Part shown: piece by piece, positions 1 to 10,651 of the stretch | Layout: each line of letters starts with the position of its first letter | How positions within the stretch are numbered: the first letter of the stretch is position 1 | NCBI GenBank assembly: GCA_949775045.1 | Contig: OX459099.1 | Location: 20,788,144-20,852,143 of the forward strand | Source: Metridium senile | Lineage: Eukaryota; Cnidaria; Anthozoa; Actiniaria; Metridiidae | Reading direction: 5' to 3' | DNA length: 64,000 nucleotides | The notes under the pieces: model-generated | The model's input: the letters and a program-made list of their open reading frames with translations, nothing else | Told to the model about the DNA's origin: nothing | Database searches by the model: none | Made by a program: the position numbers and the translations under genes

Positions 1-134
1 CCTGTGGCTTTTCTCGAAGTCGCGCGGAGTCAGAAGAAGGGTAGTAGTCACAAAATACTTCTTTGTTCGATTTCAGTGAGTGAGAAAGATAGTCACGTTC
101 AGTCGCGTGCATTTCCGCACGACAAACCGATCAC

Positions 135-258
135 CACAGGGATCCCAACCGGGCGCTAAAAGAATAACAAAACATGAGACTTTTTTCAAAATTAAATTAG
201 TAAAAATAATTTTATTCTCGTTATAAAAACCTCATATAAACTAGTTGGGCTGCCTGTG
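135..258. mobile_element. CACAGG-family short element
   Basis: It begins CACAGGGATCCCAACC and ends TAGTTGGGCTGCCTGTG, matching the inverted termini of the family at 7879-8300 and 8571-8877. No clear target duplication is seen here. The first bases of the window (CCTGTGG) look like the end of another copy. Confidence 0.5.
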
Positions 259-478
259 GTCAGTGTTGGCTACGTTTTCAGTGGTTCTTTTACGTCCCCC
301 AAATCAGTTAATACGCGCGCTCTTATTGGTCAAAATCTGATTTCAATCCGTCGGCTTCGTCTCGTGCCACATTTACGCGTGTTAATCGTTCTTTATATTT
401 TCTCTCGTGCGTCTATAACGCCATGGGCGCGCGATTTTGTGTTGTCTTATTGATAAATAGTTGCTTTGTTATACTTAC

Positions 479-550
479 AAGTTTTTTAGGTTATTCAATC
501 TTTGCAGTAATTCATCGTCTATTACTGTTAAATTGTTGTTGTTTAACTTT
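479..550 (-). CDS. LRR gene exon 5 (one LRR, 72 nt)
   Basis: The acceptor is TTTTTTTAG and the donor GTAAGTAT. The 72-nt exon is phase 2 at both ends. Its translation contains KLNNNNLTVIDDELLQRLNN, an LRR. No further donor/acceptor pair of this type is seen in 1-478, so the next exon lies off the window. Confidence 0.84.
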
Positions 551-3500
551 CTAAAAAAAAACAATTAATTTACGAATAATCAGTTAGTAAATAGAGAAAC
601 GTAAAACATACAACTCAGGAAGGACAAAATGCCCGGGGGGTGTACTCCCTTAATTTGTCCAAGTGGTAGGGGTGATCGGCGTACCTTTAAAAGATTTCCC
701 GTGCGTACCTTTTAGGGTCCGTGCTCCAAAATCAGTTACGTAACATGATTCCGTACCTGTAAGGGTCATTTTTATTCTGCTTTGTTGCTAAAAAAGTTTC
801 GCTGGCAAGAACATCGCACAGCCGTACCTTTTAGAGGTTGAAATCAACAAGGCTTTTACAGTTAACAAAGGAAGTAGCGGCCGGCCCTTAGACCCCGTTT
901 ACACGGATCCGGATACTTTTGAAACCGCATACTTTTTGATGCGAATCGGCCTATCGTCCACACGAATGCAGTGAATCTGGTCACCGAAACCGCATACTTT
1001 TACTTGAATCCTCCGGATACGCGGATTCGTGTGGACGCAAACATTTCTATGCGGTTTCAGCCGGATCGGATTCGTGTAGACGAGGCCTTAAATAAGTGAG
1101 AACAAACGACGTAAGACGAATGTGACGTGTGATGAGATGTGTAAAAGAATACAGCAGAGCTAGAGTGAGATGGGGAACGCTTGCTGGTACTTACAGTGTT
1201 TGTAGTTTTAATGTGTTATTAAAAAACCCTCGTGGGATTGTCTGGAAGTTGTTCTTGTCTAAATTTCTGAAATCAAAAGATATCACAGTCTAATTCAATT
1301 GAATGATAGTATGAGGGGCAATAGGGGAATTTTGTAACATTTTGTTTGTTGGTTTGTTTGTTGGTTTGTTCGTTCGTTCGTTCGTTCGTTCGTTCGTTCG
1401 TTCGTTCGTTCGTTCGTTCGTTCGTTCGTTCGTTCGTTCGTTCGTTCGTTCGTTCGTTCGTTCGTTCGTTCGTTCGTTCGTTCGTTCGTTCGTTCGTTCG
1501 TTCGTTCGTGTGTGCATTCGCTCTCGTTCGCTCATTCGTTCGCTCATTCATTGTTCGTGCGTTTGTTCTTCGTTCGCTCGCTCATTCGCTATTTCGTTCG
1601 TTCTTTCGTTTGTTCATTCGTTCGTTCGTTCGTTTCTTTCGTTCGCTCATTCGTGTGTGCGTTCGCTATCGTTCGCCCATTCGTTCGTGCGTTTGTTCTT
1701 CGTGCTTTCGTTCGTGCGTGCGTTGGTTCGTTCGCTCGCTTGCTCATTCGTTTGTGCGTTCGATCGTTTGTCTATTCTTTGTTTGTTTATTTATTTGTCC
1801 GTCTTAGTCAAAATATAAACTACCCACAAACCCCTGCGGTACTGGCTTGTTGGTTCAGTTTCATTTAAGCGGTTATTTTAGAAGGACTCTATACTTACAA
1901 AGTTGATAAACTTGTTAAATCTTTGATTAAGTTTGGCGGTAGATTTGATAGTCGGTTATTTGATAAACTCCTAAAAAACAATCACGCACATGTATTAATC
2001 TAAAGCATACATAATTCCTTACCATCACAACATTTCAGGCACTTCCAGGTTGAGCATTTTTCTTTTATGATGAATATTAAATCAGTTTACATTTGAAAGA
2101 ATCAACCCAATGATTATGATTATGATCATCATCACGACTATGATGATTGCGATTATATGACAATTACGATAATGATAATGACAATGATGAGGGTGATGAT
2201 CATGATGACGACAATGATGATTACATTGAAGTTGATGATTACTTTGATGATGGTCATGATCATGAAGTGATTACAACCACGATTCCTTTAAATCATCATC
2301 ATTTGACTTACAATTTTGTTAAAGTTGATAGTCCAGCGAATGCATTCTCTTCTACTCGCTGTATTCCATTGTTTGGTAGATTTCTGTAACAAAAATCAGT
2401 CACTGAACACATACAAAATCATAATGAGAAAGATGAGTTCGAGGAAGGAAAACATCGTTTTAATAGATCCAAGTTTTGGATGAAAAAACGACAATTGTTT
2501 CAAGAATATTTCGACTTTTATTTCAAGTCATAATCATGTTACTGTGCGACTCGCCGTACCGTAGTCACTTACAAAAACTTTTGATGAATTTTTGACATTA
2601 TTTTGACATTTTTTCATCTCAATCGGACCAATCAGATACAAGTGTATATCGCGAGGCGGAGACTTTACAAACTTTGATATCTGTAATTAGTGCGATTGAG
2701 ATGTAAAAAATGTCAAAATAATGTCAAAAATAAGTGACTACGATACGGTGAGTCGCACAGTAAACTAAACGGAAATATTATACGTCTTACTCCAGTGAGC
2801 GCGTATTTTATGTGGAAATATTAATTACTTATAGGAAATATATAACCTTTATACTTACAATGTTTCAAGCTTTGTCAGCCCATTAAAAACTCCACTTGTA
2901 ATATTTTCTATTTGATTATTTGATAATTCTCTGGAAAAAAAAGAAGGAAAAATCAGCTTTATTAATCACTCAACCACCTTTTTAGAAATATTTTTGCATA
3001 TTGGTTATTTTTGGCATCATTCTCCTCGAGGCTGCAGTCTCACTTCCATGAAATAGCGTGATTTATCTATAGTGATTTTCACTCCCGGGGGGACTCCCTT
3101 AGAAAATGGGTAGCTAAGCTCGACGGACAGGGTTTGACAGAGTATTGTCATATGAGTTCAGGCATAAACTAATCTTGTATAATGTTCGAAAACTGACCCT
3201 AAAAGGTACGTCGTCTTTTCGAAACCCTAAAAGGTACGCGAGGGTCTTATTTTCGACCCTAAAAGGTCCGTCGAATGTGCATCGGGCATCCCGTGAAAGT
3301 CCCAAGTGTAAAATTAGTTGTACGCGGTTGTTAGTTCACATGCGTATGTTAGGGCCCGGGCAAACTGCTTCAACATTTTCTTCAACATTGGTTCGATTTT
3401 GTTGAACGCTGTGGAATGGTTGTTGCAATTGAACGATGAACGTAGGTTTCAACAATGTTGAAATGGCGTGACAAACGGCTTCAACATTGCCATTCAACAA

Positions 3501-5662
3501 CATCGAACGGATGTTGAAGCAAATGTTGAAACCGTTTGTTTGCCCGGGTCTTTTTAGTACTTATGCTTGTGTCGCCGCATTTGAACTAGCCAGCTGGCCC
3601 TTACATGGCGTCTAGCTTTCATGCATAGTTTAAGCAATGACATCATAAGTTGACACTATACAAACAGTTAGCACATTTAGTAGATAATCCTTTCCGCACA
3701 AAGCACATTAATTAACACATTTGTTAACTATAGTACAAGAACAAAATTCTTTTCGATCAAACACAAAATATTTTAATTAAATTGTGAACGCCTTGGGGCA
3801 AATATTTGGGCGATTTTTGAGTCAGAGAAGACGCGAAACCGAACTGACAAAGTTGACCGTCGAAAACGACCGGGTATAAGTTTTCTGTGCAGATAAAAGC
3901 ATGTAGAAAAGCGAACTTAATCAGAAAGCTTACTCATTGTTTTGCGTGTAGAAGACTTCACTAACTATGAATTCATATTTCAAAATAGCCAGTACATATT
4001 TCGGTATTTTTACTTTGTATTTTTGTTGATCCAACTCATCCGTTAATCTCGGAAGTGAATTTTCCAGACTTTAGTAAAGTTTTCTTAACTCTTGAACAAC
4101 TGACAGAATATATTGTTCAAGCTTGACAATCTTTATTGTCAGTTAAAACACAGTCGTGGGAAAGGCGATAGGTGAGCGTTTAGAATGCTTTAATAAAGAT
4201 CGATTTTGACGCATTTAATCCGTACTTGAGTGCATAAAAATCTTATATAAACTTCAGTTTCTAAACTAACTTTGTGAGCGATATAATTTGCAGCCGGCGA
4301 AAGGCATTCAGTTGTACAAAATGCATTAAATTCACAGTAAAAAGTACACACATTTTGACAATAAAAGTCAACAACTTTTGAACGTCTCTGTTCGCGAGAT
4401 AACCGAGGATTGTAACTTTATGTGAAGATCGTAAATCTCTTCGAAAAGTTCACTATTAGTTTAATACATTGCAGTTTGAGGCATTCAAAAGCTTTTCAAA
4501 TTGCAACAATAATACTATAAGACCTATAATTAACAAACAATAGGATTTTTGCAAAAGTGTTCAAACATTTTGAGTTTTAAATGATTTATTGGCCCGAAAG
4601 GTGACAAATTGAATATCAAACAAGTTTCATAATTTTAATAGTATGACTCATGTATTCATGTTTTATTCAAACAAAGCGAAATAGAATTTCGGACTATAAT
4701 TGTACAAAAAGATTTTTCACTTACATAGTATTAAGATTGGACAATCTTGAGAAAAAACCTTCTGTTAATTGTGTAATTTTTGTGCTTGACAGAAACCTGC
4801 AGAAGAAAGAAAAGAAAATTAATGCATAACGAGGTTTAGGGTTTAAAACTAAAATCAAATTAACAAACACAGTATGACGGCTCTGAAAGAAAAGAAAAAA
4901 GATATTTATCAGACGTTTTGAAAGACAACTGAAAATCAACCATGCGTTCCGCGAAAAATAGAAGTTTGAAAAAAATCATTAATTGGCCGGTAAACTGCAA
5001 AAGATGAGTTCTAAATCCCTCAAAAATACCGATAGACAATCGAAATTTTACAATAACCCGACATTATTTACATTATAAAACCATTTTGCTTGCTTAGGAC
5101 ATTCTTTGGGATACTCATAAAACACCAAAAGGCCGCGGACTGTAAATAAAGCTCACCAACTCGGACAGAAAACTTTGAAGTTGAGCTAGAAAAGCTGCTC
5201 TTGCTCGTCAAAAATGGGACAATTTTAGCGTAAAACTTAAGAGGGGTTGTTAGTCAAAAAGGTTTTTATGTAATAGATAAACTTTAGCAAATAAAAGAGC
5301 TTATTTAAGCGATACAATGACTTAATTTGATTGATTCTGCAAGCAATTGAACTAACTCTCGCACATTCACGCCACTGAATAAACTTGCAAATCAAAGGAA
5401 AAACAGGCAATACAGTGCAAAAGCTGTTGATAATATACCTACAATTAGCTCCCAGTACTTACAGTAGTTCTGTATCAGACGGAATCTCTTTAGGAAGTGC
5501 TGTAAAATTGAGGTTATGGCATTGTACATATTTTTGAACACCCAAAACATCACAATCGCACAACAAAGGACATGCGAGGGCATGTTCAACGTAAGCGAAG
5601 CAAAACAAAATTGTACACCATGTTTTACACCAGCTAAACTTGAACCTGAAGTTCCTTGGCAT
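479..5662 (-). CDS. Leucine-rich-repeat protein gene, 5' part (five exons, continues off the left edge)
   Basis: Five exons join in frame on the minus strand: 5662-5463, 4796-4725, 2930-2859, 1970-1899 and 550-479. The first codes a signal peptide and a cysteine-rich N-terminal LRR cap. Each of the next four is exactly 72 nt with an AG acceptor and a GTAAGT-type donor, in phase 2, and codes one 24-residue LRR with the Leu/Asn pattern (SNNxLxxL type). One-LRR-per-exon, phase-2 organisation is known from LGR and relaxin-receptor genes and some other extracellular LRR genes. The product is therefore probably a secreted or membrane receptor ectodomain. The C-terminal part that would decide the class (GPCR, kinase, Ig, peroxidasin-like) lies outside the window. 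Exon boundaries are inferred from splice motifs and the 72-nt rule; no transcript was seen. Confidence 0.85.
631..845. repeat. CCCGGGGGG / GGTACC-type repeat family, copy 1 (degraded)
   Basis: It starts CCCGGGGGG..ACTCCC and contains several inverted copies of the 14-mer CCCTAAAAGGTACG, as at 3081-3290 and 12617-12900. The right end is truncated. Confidence 0.5.
888..1088. mobile_element. MITE with GTTTACACG-type inverted ends
   Basis: The left arm GACCCCGTTTACACGGATCC and right arm GGATTCGTGTAGACGAGGCC are imperfect inverted repeats. Internal GAAACCGCATACTTTT copies also mirror each other. No target duplication could be fixed. Confidence 0.6.
1342..1800. repeat. TTCG tetranucleotide array
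   Basis: Nearly pure (TTCG)n runs from ~1368 to ~1509, with (TTTG) units before it and decayed TTCG/CTCG/TGCG units to ~1790. It lies in LRR intron 4. Its open frames (Phe-Val-Arg-Ser or Thr-Asn-Glu-Arg repeats) are by-products. Confidence 0.95.
1899..1970 (-). CDS. LRR gene exon 4 (one LRR, 72 nt)
   Basis: The acceptor is TTTTTTAG and the donor GTAAGTAT. The 72-nt exon is phase 2 at both ends. Its translation contains SLSNNRLSNLPPNLIKDLTS, which fits the LRR consensus. Confidence 0.87.
2540..2762. mobile_element. TA-target MITE (CTGTGCGACTC ends)
   Basis: Bases 2542-2760 are flanked by TA and end in inverted CTGTGCGACTCRCCGTA. The arms extend to GTCAAAATAATGTCA (~60+ bases). This is a non-autonomous Tc1/mariner-like structure lying in LRR intron 3. 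Confidence 0.75.
2859..2930 (-). CDS. LRR gene exon 3 (one LRR, 72 nt)
   Basis: The acceptor ends TTTTCCAG and the donor is GTAAGTAT. The 72-nt exon is phase 2 at both ends. Its translation ELSNNQIENITSGVFNGL is a textbook extracellular-type LRR. Confidence 0.88.
3081..3290. repeat. CCCGGGGGG / GGTACC-type repeat family, copy 2
   Basis: It starts TCCCGGGGGGACTCCCTTAG, contains CTCGACGGAC and three tandemly spaced CCCTAAAAGGTACG-type motifs, and matches the better-preserved copy at 12617-12900. Confidence 0.6.
3350..3556. mobile_element. TA-target foldback MITE, GGGCCCGGGCAAAC family, copy 1
   Basis: Bases 3352-3554 lie between TA dinucleotides. The ends read GGGCCCGGGCAAACTGCTTC and, inverted, GTTTGTTTGCCCGGG. 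Inside are mirrored GTTGAAGCAAATGTTG and GTTCGATTTTGTTGAA. At least five more copies are in the window. Confidence 0.75.
4725..4796 (-). CDS. LRR gene exon 2 (one LRR, 72 nt)
   Basis: The acceptor is CTTCTGCAG and the donor GTAAGTG. The exon is exactly 72 nt, phase 2 at both ends. It translates to one LRR with leucines and isoleucines at LRR positions (L..ST.ITQL..GFFSRLSNL). Confidence 0.82.
5463..5662 (-). CDS. LRR gene exon 1: signal peptide and LRRNT cap
   Basis: The ATG at 5662-5660 opens a 66-codon exon ending in phase 2 before GTAAGTACT. Residues ~13-30 are hydrophobic (TWCTILFCFAYVEHALA), with a likely signal-peptidase site just before the first cap cysteine. The cap follows as CPLLCDC, then a fourth cysteine 11 residues on, then the typical LPKEIP segment, which is the LRRNT pattern. 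A 5' UTR exon may exist upstream; none is supported. Confidence 0.85.
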
Positions 5663-6526
5663 CTTGTTAGGGTTTAGGTTTCAATATTGAAGTGAAATTT
5701 GATCAGTGGTCTTGATAAACACTTACAAAGTCGATGACAGATTTTCATTACAAAATCCCTTCACGCACGCATGCGCTCTGCATGATAGAATGCTCACTCA
5801 CCCAAAACCCGTAATCACACTATTGTCTCAGTATAAAGGAATCACGCAAACGGAAATTACTAAAAATTATACGCGAGAATTTCACTCAATTTTGAAGCGC
5901 TTAACTCTATTAAAGCTAACAAAAGAAGTTTTGAATTCTACCATTGTACTTTCAATTCCCAAAGAGTACACTTTTGTACTAGTTTCCTATGCTGGAAAAA
6001 TATACTGGAAAAATTGTAAAACTTTATTGAAGTATTTTAACTTGATTTTTAAATTTTTTGCCCTACCTATGTTGTGACGTGAATTGAGACAAAAAAAACT
6101 ATATGAAGTGGGTAGCAATTTCATAACAATTTAGCAATTTCTGATGGTATTTCCGTTAATAATTAATAGCAATCAAAGTTGGTCCCACACAAGCTAGGAG
6201 TCAGTAATTTCATGGATTAGTTACAGTTACACCACGAATGTTTGAAATACTTGCAGCAAGAGTAATATATAGTTTATAGTTCATAGTTTCAATCAAATAT
6301 ATTTTTACTTTGTGCTGATTTTCCACACCAATTGGCCATACAACCTAGTCGATCTAACCGTAACCTCCGAAAAAATGCAATACTTATTCTGAGTTGTATG
6401 GGATTTTTTGCGCAATGCATCGATTAAATTGAAGTTAATTGATTTGCGAAGTTTAGACTTTGTTAATAACTATAGTTTCAATCAAAAATATTTTGACTTT
6501 ACGCCGATTTTCGACAAATTCCAAAC

Positions 6527-6672
6527 TCCCGGGCAAACGGCTTCAACATTTGCTTCAGCATTGGTTCGAGTTTCAGTGTTGAACGATGTTGAACGTAGGG
6601 GGACAAACGGTTTCAACAACGTTGAAATGGGGTGGCAAAAGGCTTCAACAATGTTGAAATGGGGTTACAAGT
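6527..6672. mobile_element. GGGCCCGGGCAAAC-family MITE, partial copy
   Basis: The left half is present (CCCGGGCAAACGGCTTCAAC onward); the right terminus is missing. Confidence 0.6.
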
Positions 6673-7878
6673 AACTACTGGGTTACAAAATCCGTATTTT
6701 CACTATTAAAACTGAAAAACTAATGAAAGTTTCAGCTTGAGGTTGTTGACAACATGGATGTAAATCTTTCTGTGCTTTAAGATATGTTAAAATTTATATA
6801 TTCTTGGTAAAATGAGCGAAAAACGGGTCATCCTGAAAGGGTCATCCTGAGTTTTGGTGCTTTTTTTTACTAGTAAAAAAGCAGAAAGGGACAAACTTTC
6901 ATTTCAATTTATACGATATGATAGAGTTATACATTGTTGGTCTGAAAAGTAAAGCAAAAGATGGGTCGTTAATTATTTTTTAATGTTGTCCAAAACACCG
7001 CTATTATAGGCAAAAATCAGAGTTTGCGCACAAATATTGTGAGTTATTGTTACACTTGAAACTGTTTTTCAAAAAGCCTCATTTTTGGCATTTTTATCTT
7101 TAATCAAAGTTAACGCACATCCTGAGTTTTGGTGAGATATTTTACAGTTAAACCTATTTTTTCAGCATTTTTGCAAAAAATAATTAATGCAAATACAATA
7201 CTGCATGGGTATTTTTATAAGTAAAAAAAGTTAGTAATAAGAATTGTTTCAAATCTTCCACATTATATTTCTAGATTCATTGATGTTTTATAGTGTTGTT
7301 GCAAACATTTTTTCCAAAAATGATTGTTTGAATTTGTATGCACTTTGGCGTTATAGCTTACTTTATATATTTCTTGCTTTCTTTGAGTCTAGAACTTTTA
7401 TTTTTCGTCTTCCTTCGTCTTCAAACTCTCCTCAAACGCTTGCTTTATAAAACTTTCAGTTGAAACCACATCTTTAATTATCAACATGCAAAATGCACGT
7501 GGGGAAAATTGTACACAGCCAGCGCGCACGCAGGAATGTTGCATTTCACACTTTAATTAACGCGTGCTATTTCTTTTTCGGTTGAGAATAATTAAGGTGA
7601 AAATGTTGCTTATAATCTATATCCAAGATGTAGAAATTGCAATTTTTATTTATCTATAATTTAATTTGTTGTCAATCGAGGAAAGACAATCGTGTTTATT
7701 TTGAACGGGAGACCAATTCACAACGAAAAAGATTTGCAAAATATCAAGATTCATGGGTGCCAAACTAGAGCACGAAATCAAAGTCATGCTCCTATATAAT
7801 AAATCGATAATAGTTCGCAAATGAATCGATATTAGATCGAATGCGCGGAAACCCTGTCCTTCTTATTGATGCGTTAAC

Positions 7879-8300
7879 CACAGGCAGCCCAACTATTCTC
7901 TCTGAGGATTTTTTTAATGACAACAAAGTTATTTTTAACCGCGCGCCGAGCGCCGTACATAAATCATTGAGCGCACGGGTGGGGTTCCTGTGGTGTATTT
8001 ATTTGGATGCGCACGGATGGGATTCCTGTGGCTTTTTGAAAGCAATTTTTCGTCAAAGTCGCGCAGTATCGAAGAGAGAGGTATCAAGATACTACTTTCT
8101 TCGATTTTTCTGTCGTACGTGCGATTCCACGCGACAGAAAAATTGCTTTCAAAAAGCCACAGGAATCCAAACAAATACACCACAGGAACCCCACCCGCGA
8201 GCTCAATGATTTATGTACGGCGCTCGGCGCGCGGTTAAAAATAACTTTGTTGTCATTAAAAAAAATCCTCAGAAAGAATAGTTGGGCTGCCTAGCCTGTG
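7879..8300. mobile_element. CACAGG-family long palindrome with 7-bp target duplication
   Basis: Outer ends CACAGGCAGCCCAACTATTC and its inverse are flanked by the direct repeat CGTTAAC (7872-7878 and 8301-8307). The arms are ~200 bases. Each arm holds two further family-end motifs (GGGGTTCCTGTGG and GGATTCCTGTGG on the left, mirrored on the right), so this looks like an element within an element. It has no coding capacity. Confidence 0.75.
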
Positions 8301-8415
8301 CGTTAACTAGAATTGTTCACCTGAATGAGTTAATTAACCCCACGGGGACCCCCACGTAAAAAATCACGTGATTTGTGGCAAGATGGCAAAAACATTCAGT
8401 TTAGGAATAAATCTT

Positions 8416-8910
8416 TTTCACGGTTAATTCTCATCGAGCAAACTCAGCCTCTAAAGCGTGTACACAATATATTATTTACAATTTGACTACAACCTACAAT
8501 AATTGTTTATAATGTGTTCATACGTTTAATTAATGCAAGCTGTAGTCAAATTCTAATGAATATATTACACCACAGGTATCCCAAGCTATGCATTTGCACG
8601 TTTTTTAGAAATATTTAAAATTAAATAAAAATATACATGTTTACCTGTGTGTTGTGTTTTTCTTTGCATTTCTGTGAAGTTTCAGGCCATTTCCTTCAAT
8701 TTTGAGCGATTTATGGCTGATGTTCCCCAGCATCCAAATCGCTCAAAATTGAAGCAAATGGCCTGAAACTTCACAGAAATGCAAAGAAAAACACAACACA
8801 CAGGTAGACATGTATATTTTCATTGCATTTTATATATTTCTAAAAAACGTGCAAATGCATAGCTTGGGATACCTGTGATTACACGCTACTCGAGGCGAAC
8901 AGTGAAAATG
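8416..8910. mobile_element. Composite: TCACGGTT-family MITE interrupted by a CACAGG element
   Basis: Flanking sequence 8416-8570 plus 8878-8910 matches the uninterrupted relatives at 55076-55272 and 35620-35790 (TTTCACGGTTC ends, TTTACAATTTGACTACA, TATATTACACGCTA). The insertion splits ATTACAC|GCT. Confidence 0.75.
8571..8877. mobile_element. CACAGG-family foldback element, 7-bp target duplication ATTACAC
   Basis: Termini are CACAGGTATCCCAAGCTATG and its inverse. Arms of ~145 bases with few mismatches surround a short loop. ATTACAC is duplicated at 8564-8570 and 8878-8884, and two related host copies elsewhere carry a single ATTACAC. It is non-coding and the transposase class is unknown. Confidence 0.85.
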
Positions 8911-9521
8911 TCTCTTTCAACTATTACAACAAAATTTCAATAACAATATTTTGAGTGCCTTATAGGCATTTTTATTCACTCATAATTCTTTTTTTATACA
9001 TACATTCATAAAAATTCACTCATCTTTTCACATTGAATATATCTGATTCATTTATTTTCATGCTAAATACTCAATATTTTATGCATTTTTATTAATTAGT
9101 CGTTCATTTTTTTATGCATACATTCATAATTATTCACTCATCTTTTCACATTGAATATATTATTTTATTTTCATGCTAAATTCTCAATATTTTATTCGTT
9201 TTTATTCATTCTCAAACATGCTGTCGTTAACGGCGTTTTTCAATTCCAACGATAAACAAAACGCTCCTTGCTTTCCATTGAAAATACATGGCGTCTTTAT
9301 TGGCTATCTCCTTTATAACACTCACTGGGATATAATACAATTTAGCTTCAATAACAATGTTATTTTGGAAAAGATAGATGTTTTTACGATAAACTATCGT
9401 TATAAACGCCCTTGTCACATCAGGAGACCGGTTGGAAAGCTTATTATTTCAAGCTAATCAACTGAATACGACCACGCTTGTATTAAAATTATACGCCCAA
9501 ACCGAATGATAAGCAGTTGAT

Positions 9522-9868
9522 TTATTTTCATGAGATCTAAAATGGTTTTGTGTAAATTAACATTTAATATACACACCAGTTGTCGCAAGAATTTTGTAGC
9601 TAAAAAAATAACAAAGAAAATTATCTGTTAGCGCTATAACTGTTGTTTACGCTGCTAGCGCTAGCTGTTATAAAATGTGTAAATCTGTGCGTAAATCTAT
9701 TTTCATGAGATCTAAAATGGTTTTGTGTAAATTAACATTTATTATACACAGAATTTTGTAGTTTAAAAATAACAAAGATGATTCTCTGTTAGCGCTAGCT
9801 GTTGTTGTCTACGCTGCTAGCGCTAGCTGTTGTAAAATGTGTAAATCTGTGCGTAAATCTATTTATGG
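9522..9868. repeat. Two-copy tandem duplication (~176 and ~165 bp)
   Basis: Both units start TTTTCATGAGATCTAAAATG, contain the self-complementary GCTAGCGCTAGC and end GTAAATCTGTGCGTAAATCTA. They differ by small indels. Confidence 0.85.
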
Positions 9869-10332
9869 ATGTAAGCGGTTAGTTGATAGAGCAGGAAAGT
9901 AGCGTAAATCGAAATCGAGAGCAACTCTAGCTACCTGGGTGCTGACCAAACTATCCAAGTGCATCCATTACGCACAGCTAAGAGCATTGACCATTATTAC
10001 ATCGACAAAAAGTTCACATAATGAAAATAATGCTTGCTACAATCATGTTTAAAATTGTTGGGACATTTTCATGAACGTTTTTGTTTGAGCTTTAAAAAAA
10101 TTTACAAAATGCATCAATTTTATTTGCAAACCCCCTTCCCCAGAGCAATGTTGATTGTTCTTTCAAATGACAACCGTTTTACATTTCCAAAAATAAACAT
10201 TTTGAGTTGGGAGAGGGGGAACGGAAAAATGTCATATAGTTTTGTTTCATGTAAAAAAATATTAATACAGAAAACGGATCTAGGGTATTTTGCATATGAT
10301 TGTAGCTGTTGTTGTTGATGCTGTAGTGCTGT

Positions 10333-10554
10333 TACAGTGCGACTCGAAAAACCGTGGACACGTACCCATAAGTATTTTAGAAATCGTTTATTGTTCGTAT
10401 AGCAACTCACAAACAGCTCTAACTACAAAAAGGTTTATCATACTACATCAGTCAAACTTCTTGGCGTGATGTAGTAATTTCTGAATTGTTCAACGAACAA
10501 AAAACGATTTTTAAAAATATTTCTAGTGCCCACGGATTTGTGATTCGCAGTGTA
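10333..10554. mobile_element. TA-target MITE (CAGTGCGA ends)
   Basis: Bases 10335-10552 are flanked by TA. The imperfect inverted arms read CAGTGCGACTCGAAAAACCG and, inverted, CGGATTTGTGATTCGCAGTG. CGAACAAAAAACGATTT and its mirror lie inside. Confidence 0.7.
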
Positions 10555-10574
10555 ATGTAATAATATTGTTTGTC

Positions 10575-10599
10575 CTGTTGTTGTTGTTGTTGTTGTTGT

Positions 10600-10642
<43 letters not shown>

Positions 10643-10651
10643 ACTGATGAT
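10575..10651. repeat. TTG/TGC trinucleotide array
   Basis: (TTG)n passes into (TTGCTG)n. A smaller TTG run lies near 10744. Confidence 0.9.

Noticed and set aside
1273..1868. Long open frames on both strands with Phe-Val-Arg or Thr-Asn-Glu-Arg repeats
   Set aside because: They are the TTCG tetranucleotide array read in all frames.
3930..4010. Possible extra LRR exon with a GTAAGC donor on the minus strand
   Set aside because: No acceptor 72 bases upstream and no leucine pattern.
5721..5800. Possible upstream exon of the LRR gene (donor GTAAGTG on the minus strand)
   Set aside because: Translation is not LRR-like and no supporting acceptor was found; a 5' UTR exon cannot be excluded.
9173..9457. 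94-codon plus-strand open frame
   Set aside because: No recognisable family; AT-rich and overlapped by an open frame on the other strand.
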